This document shows, one piece after another, positions 6,640-8,688 of a stretch of DNA of 8,688 nt. The notes under the pieces are model-generated. The model saw only the letters and a program-made list of their open reading frames with translations. It searched no databases and had not been told where the DNA came from. The position numbers and the translations under genes were made by a program. Within the stretch, counting starts at the first letter, position 1; the number at the start of each line of letters is the position of its first letter. Source of the stretch: Pseudomonadota bacterium (GTDB lineage: Bacteria; Pseudomonadota; Alphaproteobacteria; Rhizobiales; Rhizobiaceae); the NCBI GenBank assembly GCA_023387715.1, contig JAEWHQ010000055.1, positions 1 to 8,688 of the forward strand, read 5' to 3'.

Positions 6640-7958
6640 TCAAAATTCTATGAACGCCTTGCTAAAGGAATCCGCTATCGGGCGTATGATATATTGAAGG
6701 AATGTCCGCGGCTCACTATTAAAATATATTTCAGTAGGCATACCATAATACAACCTATCCATATCCCCTTTTATGGAAGAGGCATCTTTTATTTCAATCT
6801 GAACGCGGTAATAATTTTGAGCTTCATCCTCAGTCTCGATCTGATCAGCAGAAATTTCAATAACACTACCAATAATACTAAGTGTTTTGCCTTCATTTAA
6901 TGCGGTTAAATTAACCTTCGTTGACTGCCCTACATAGACATTGTCGATAATTGCAGGTGCAATTTTTGCCTCAATTAATCGATTATCAGATAAAGGGACT
7001 ATTTCCGCTATTTTTTCACCTGCCTTGATAACATTTCCGGCAATATTATAGTTCATCGAAACAATAATGCCGTTAACTGGTGACTTAATCAGCGTCCGTC
7101 CATATGCCTCTTTTGCAGTATATATCTGTTCATTTATATCAATAAGCTGGATATGAATTTCATTTATCTGAACAGCTGCTTGCTCCATGCGCTGTGTATT
7201 TAAACGCTCAAGTTGCGCATCTGCCTCTGTAATTTGTTCAGAATTAGCAGCAAGTAATGCCGCCAATTCGCCTATACGACCCTCAACTTGCAATTTATTC
7301 CGATGAACTTGACTATATTCAAAATAACTAATTATTTCTTTATTATAAAGATTTTCTTTTATGCCAGATTCTTTTTTAATAATATCTAACTGCTCATTAT
7401 AAGAAAATAATTGAGCCTCAATACCATTTTTACTTTGCAACAGATTATTAATACGTTGCTTCAATATCTCTTTTTCAAGTTCAAATCTTTCTAATTTTGC
7501 ATGAAACTCATTACTTTGCTCATAGACAATGTTAAAATCATTAACTAGTTTATTTTTTTATTTAAATCATCAGTAAAAATTAAGTGGCTTTTCCCATCTC
7601 TTTCAGCAATCAGCCTAATTAATTTTGCATCTAAATAATCTTTTTTATTTACAAGATACTCAATTTTATTAACAAGAACTTGATCATCAAGGGCATAGAG
7701 AACTTGATCAACCCTAACCTGATCTCCTTCCTTGACAAAAATAGCTTTAATTGCACCGCCATCAACATGTTGTAATTGAATATTACGACCTGGTGTGATG
7801 ACTTTCCCTTGTGCCAACACAGCACGTGCCAATGGCACTGTTGCACCCCAAACAATTATACTTCCAACAAACATAAAAATTAAAAAATAAGCTAAAACAG
7901 AAATGGTTTTATGATTGGAATTAACTGCATTGTTCCAATCGACAGGATCATTATGCAT
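6640..7958 (-). pseudogene. HlyD/PrtE family type I secretion membrane fusion protein, broken by a frameshift
   Basis: The inner-membrane/periplasmic adaptor of a type I secretion system, which would link the ABC exporter to an outer-membrane channel. The 5' piece (7958 to a TAG at 7545-7547) has an N-terminal cytoplasmic stretch, a membrane segment at about residues 19-40, and the first half of the biotinyl-lipoyl-like hairpin (LQHVDGGAIKAIFVKEGD). The 3' piece, open from about 7557 to the TGA at 6640-6642, has a long Glu/Gln-rich coiled coil, the second lipoyl half (SPVNGIIVSM), the beta-barrel region, and the family's C-terminal ending (YIIRPIADSFSKAF). Adding one base in the A7 run at 7553-7559 restores a continuous protein of about 439 residues, normal for PrtE proteins. 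ATG 7958 is preferred; a GTG at 7970 is in frame, and neither has a clear ribosome binding site. It lies just downstream of the ABC gene. Sequencing error or natural slippage remain possible. Confidence 0.85.
7545..7560 (-). other. Frameshift site in the membrane fusion gene (A7 homopolymer and premature TAG)
   Basis: On the minus strand the upstream frame reads AAT AAA AAA ATA AAC TAG and stops at 7547-7545. The downstream frame has a TAA at 7560-7558 and is open afterwards through CTA GTT AAT. The switch must therefore occur within the seven A at 7553-7559 or the few bases after it. One extra A would give NKKNKLVNDF without a break. Homopolymer runs are typical sites of one-base indels, sequencing errors and polymerase slippage. 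Confidence 0.85.
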
Positions 7959-7991
7959 AACAATAACCACTTAGCTTCGGCATATAAAAAA

Positions 7992-8688
7992 TCATTTTGC
8001 CACCGACTTCAGGGTGAATGATTGCCCGACTGAAAAACTATGAACACTTGTTTTCTTTAGTTTTCGCTCGTTTGGGGTCACTGAAATTATTTGGCCATCT
8101 CGCATAGCCAGTATTTTATCACTCGCTGATGTCAAAGCCATATTATGCGTTACTATTACAATTGTCGCTCCACGCTCCCGCGCAGCTATAATCGCTTTCT
8201 GAAGGCCGATCATGCCATTCTCATCAAGCTTAACTGTCGGATCATCTAAAACGATTATTTGCGGCTCACCATAAAATGCTCGTGCCAAACCAATTTGCTG
8301 GTACAATCCGTGCGCAATATTTTTATCAAGATTATCGACCCTCGTTTGATAGCCATCTGGTTTTTGCATAATCAATTCATGAGCCTGGACGAGAAGAGCA
8401 GCAGCCACCACTGCTTCATTTGTTGCATGCGGATCAAACCGAGCGATATTCTCTGCAATTGTTCCCGGTAACAGCAAACTGTCCTGCGAAAGATATCCCA
8501 TAGCTTTGCCCAGCTGTTTTTCGCTCCATCTTTTTAAATCCACATCATCAATTGATACGGAACCGCTATCAGCTGACAAAGCACCAATTAACAACTTTGC
8601 AAAAACAGATTTCCCAACGGCAGACGGACCAGTCAATATAATCATTTCACCTTGTTCAATCGTCAGATTAATATTCTTAATAATCAAC
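7992..8688 (-). CDS. Type I secretion ABC transporter, C-terminal nucleotide-binding domain (partial, degenerate motifs)
   Basis: About 231 residues of a PrtD/RsaD-like exporter ATPase are visible; the N-terminal part including the membrane domain lies beyond the right edge. Walker A GPSAVGKS (8607-8630) and the Q-loop YLSQDSLLLPGTIAENI are intact, and the switch His is present in IVTHNMAL. Two key elements are changed. The signature LSGGQRQRI is replaced by IAHGLYQQI (8292-8318), and the Walker B motif reads VLDDP, with Asp (8241-8243) where the catalytic Glu should be. The following IGLARAFYG still matches the family. An unusual tail of about 30 residues follows RDGQI. The membrane fusion gene begins 33 bases after the TGA (21 if the GTG start is used). 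Its substrate would be secreted across both membranes. It may be non-functional or one half of a heterodimer. Confidence 0.88.
   Translation of the reverse strand, partial: LIIKNINLTIEQGEMIILTGPSAVGKSVFAKLLIGALSADSGSVSIDDVDLKRWSEKQLGKAMGYLSQDSLLLPGTIAENIARFDPHATNEAVVAAALLVQAHELIMQKPDGYQTRVDNLDKNIAHGLYQQIGLARAFYGEPQIIVLDDPTVKLDENGMIGLQKAIIAARERGATIVIVTHNMALTSASDKILAMRDGQIISVTPNERKLKKTSVHSFSVGQSFTLKSVAK

Noticed and set aside
7545..7566. Programmed -1 ribosomal frameshifting at the A7 run
   Set aside because: In the zero frame the heptamer would be T AAA AAA, so the P-site tRNA would have to re-pair on TAA, which is poor. No obvious stimulatory stem or internal Shine-Dalgarno was seen. An indel or slippage is simpler, though not excluded.
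1..8688. CRISPR arrays, tRNA or rRNA genes, insertion sequences, or phage defence genes
   Set aside because: No regularly spaced repeats, cloverleaf sequences, transposase reading frames with terminal inverted repeats, or known defence domains were seen on either strand.

Overview
The window looks like a piece of an alphaproteobacterial chromosome, probably from the Brucellaceae/Bartonellaceae side of the Hyphomicrobiales. This is an inference from protein style (FCD-type GntR regulator, TauB-like ABC ATPase beside a dihydrodipicolinate-synthase-like enzyme, PrtD/PrtE-type secretion genes) and from a middling GC content; no rRNA, tRNA or other marker is present to prove it.

Left block (1-2949, + strand): a compact operon entered in its middle. 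The end of a probable NAD-dependent epimerase/dehydratase-like protein overlaps a GNAT acetyltransferase by 14 bases. Next comes a dihydrodipicolinate-synthase-family aldolase/lyase, whose stop overlaps the start of a NitT/TauT-type ABC ATPase (ATGA overlap). A 13-bp hairpin at 2913-2949 closes the block. The transporter's permease and binding protein are not in the window and may lie to the left. The set reads as uptake plus catabolism of a small molecule that I cannot identify.

Middle block (2950-6639): a GntR/FadR-type regulator on + faces a two-gene operon on -, made of a mannitol-dehydrogenase-family (fructuronate-reductase-like) enzyme followed by a Gfo/Idh/MocA oxidoreductase. The regulator and the Gfo gene converge with no base between their stop codons. 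Upstream of both the regulator and the dehydrogenase lies a nearly identical AT-rich half-palindrome (TAGTATATT plus A or G), each inside a predicted promoter. This is a candidate shared operator, so the block is most simply a self-contained sugar-acid/polyol regulon.

Right block (6640-8688, - strand): clearly more AT-rich. It holds the C-terminal nucleotide-binding part of a type I secretion ABC protein (running off the right edge) followed by its HlyD/PrtE-type membrane fusion partner. The partner is split by a one-base shift in a run of seven A, and the ABC domain has lost its signature motif and the catalytic glutamate after Walker B. Either this exporter is decaying or it is an unusual, divergent one; the two defects in adjacent genes favour decay but do not prove it.
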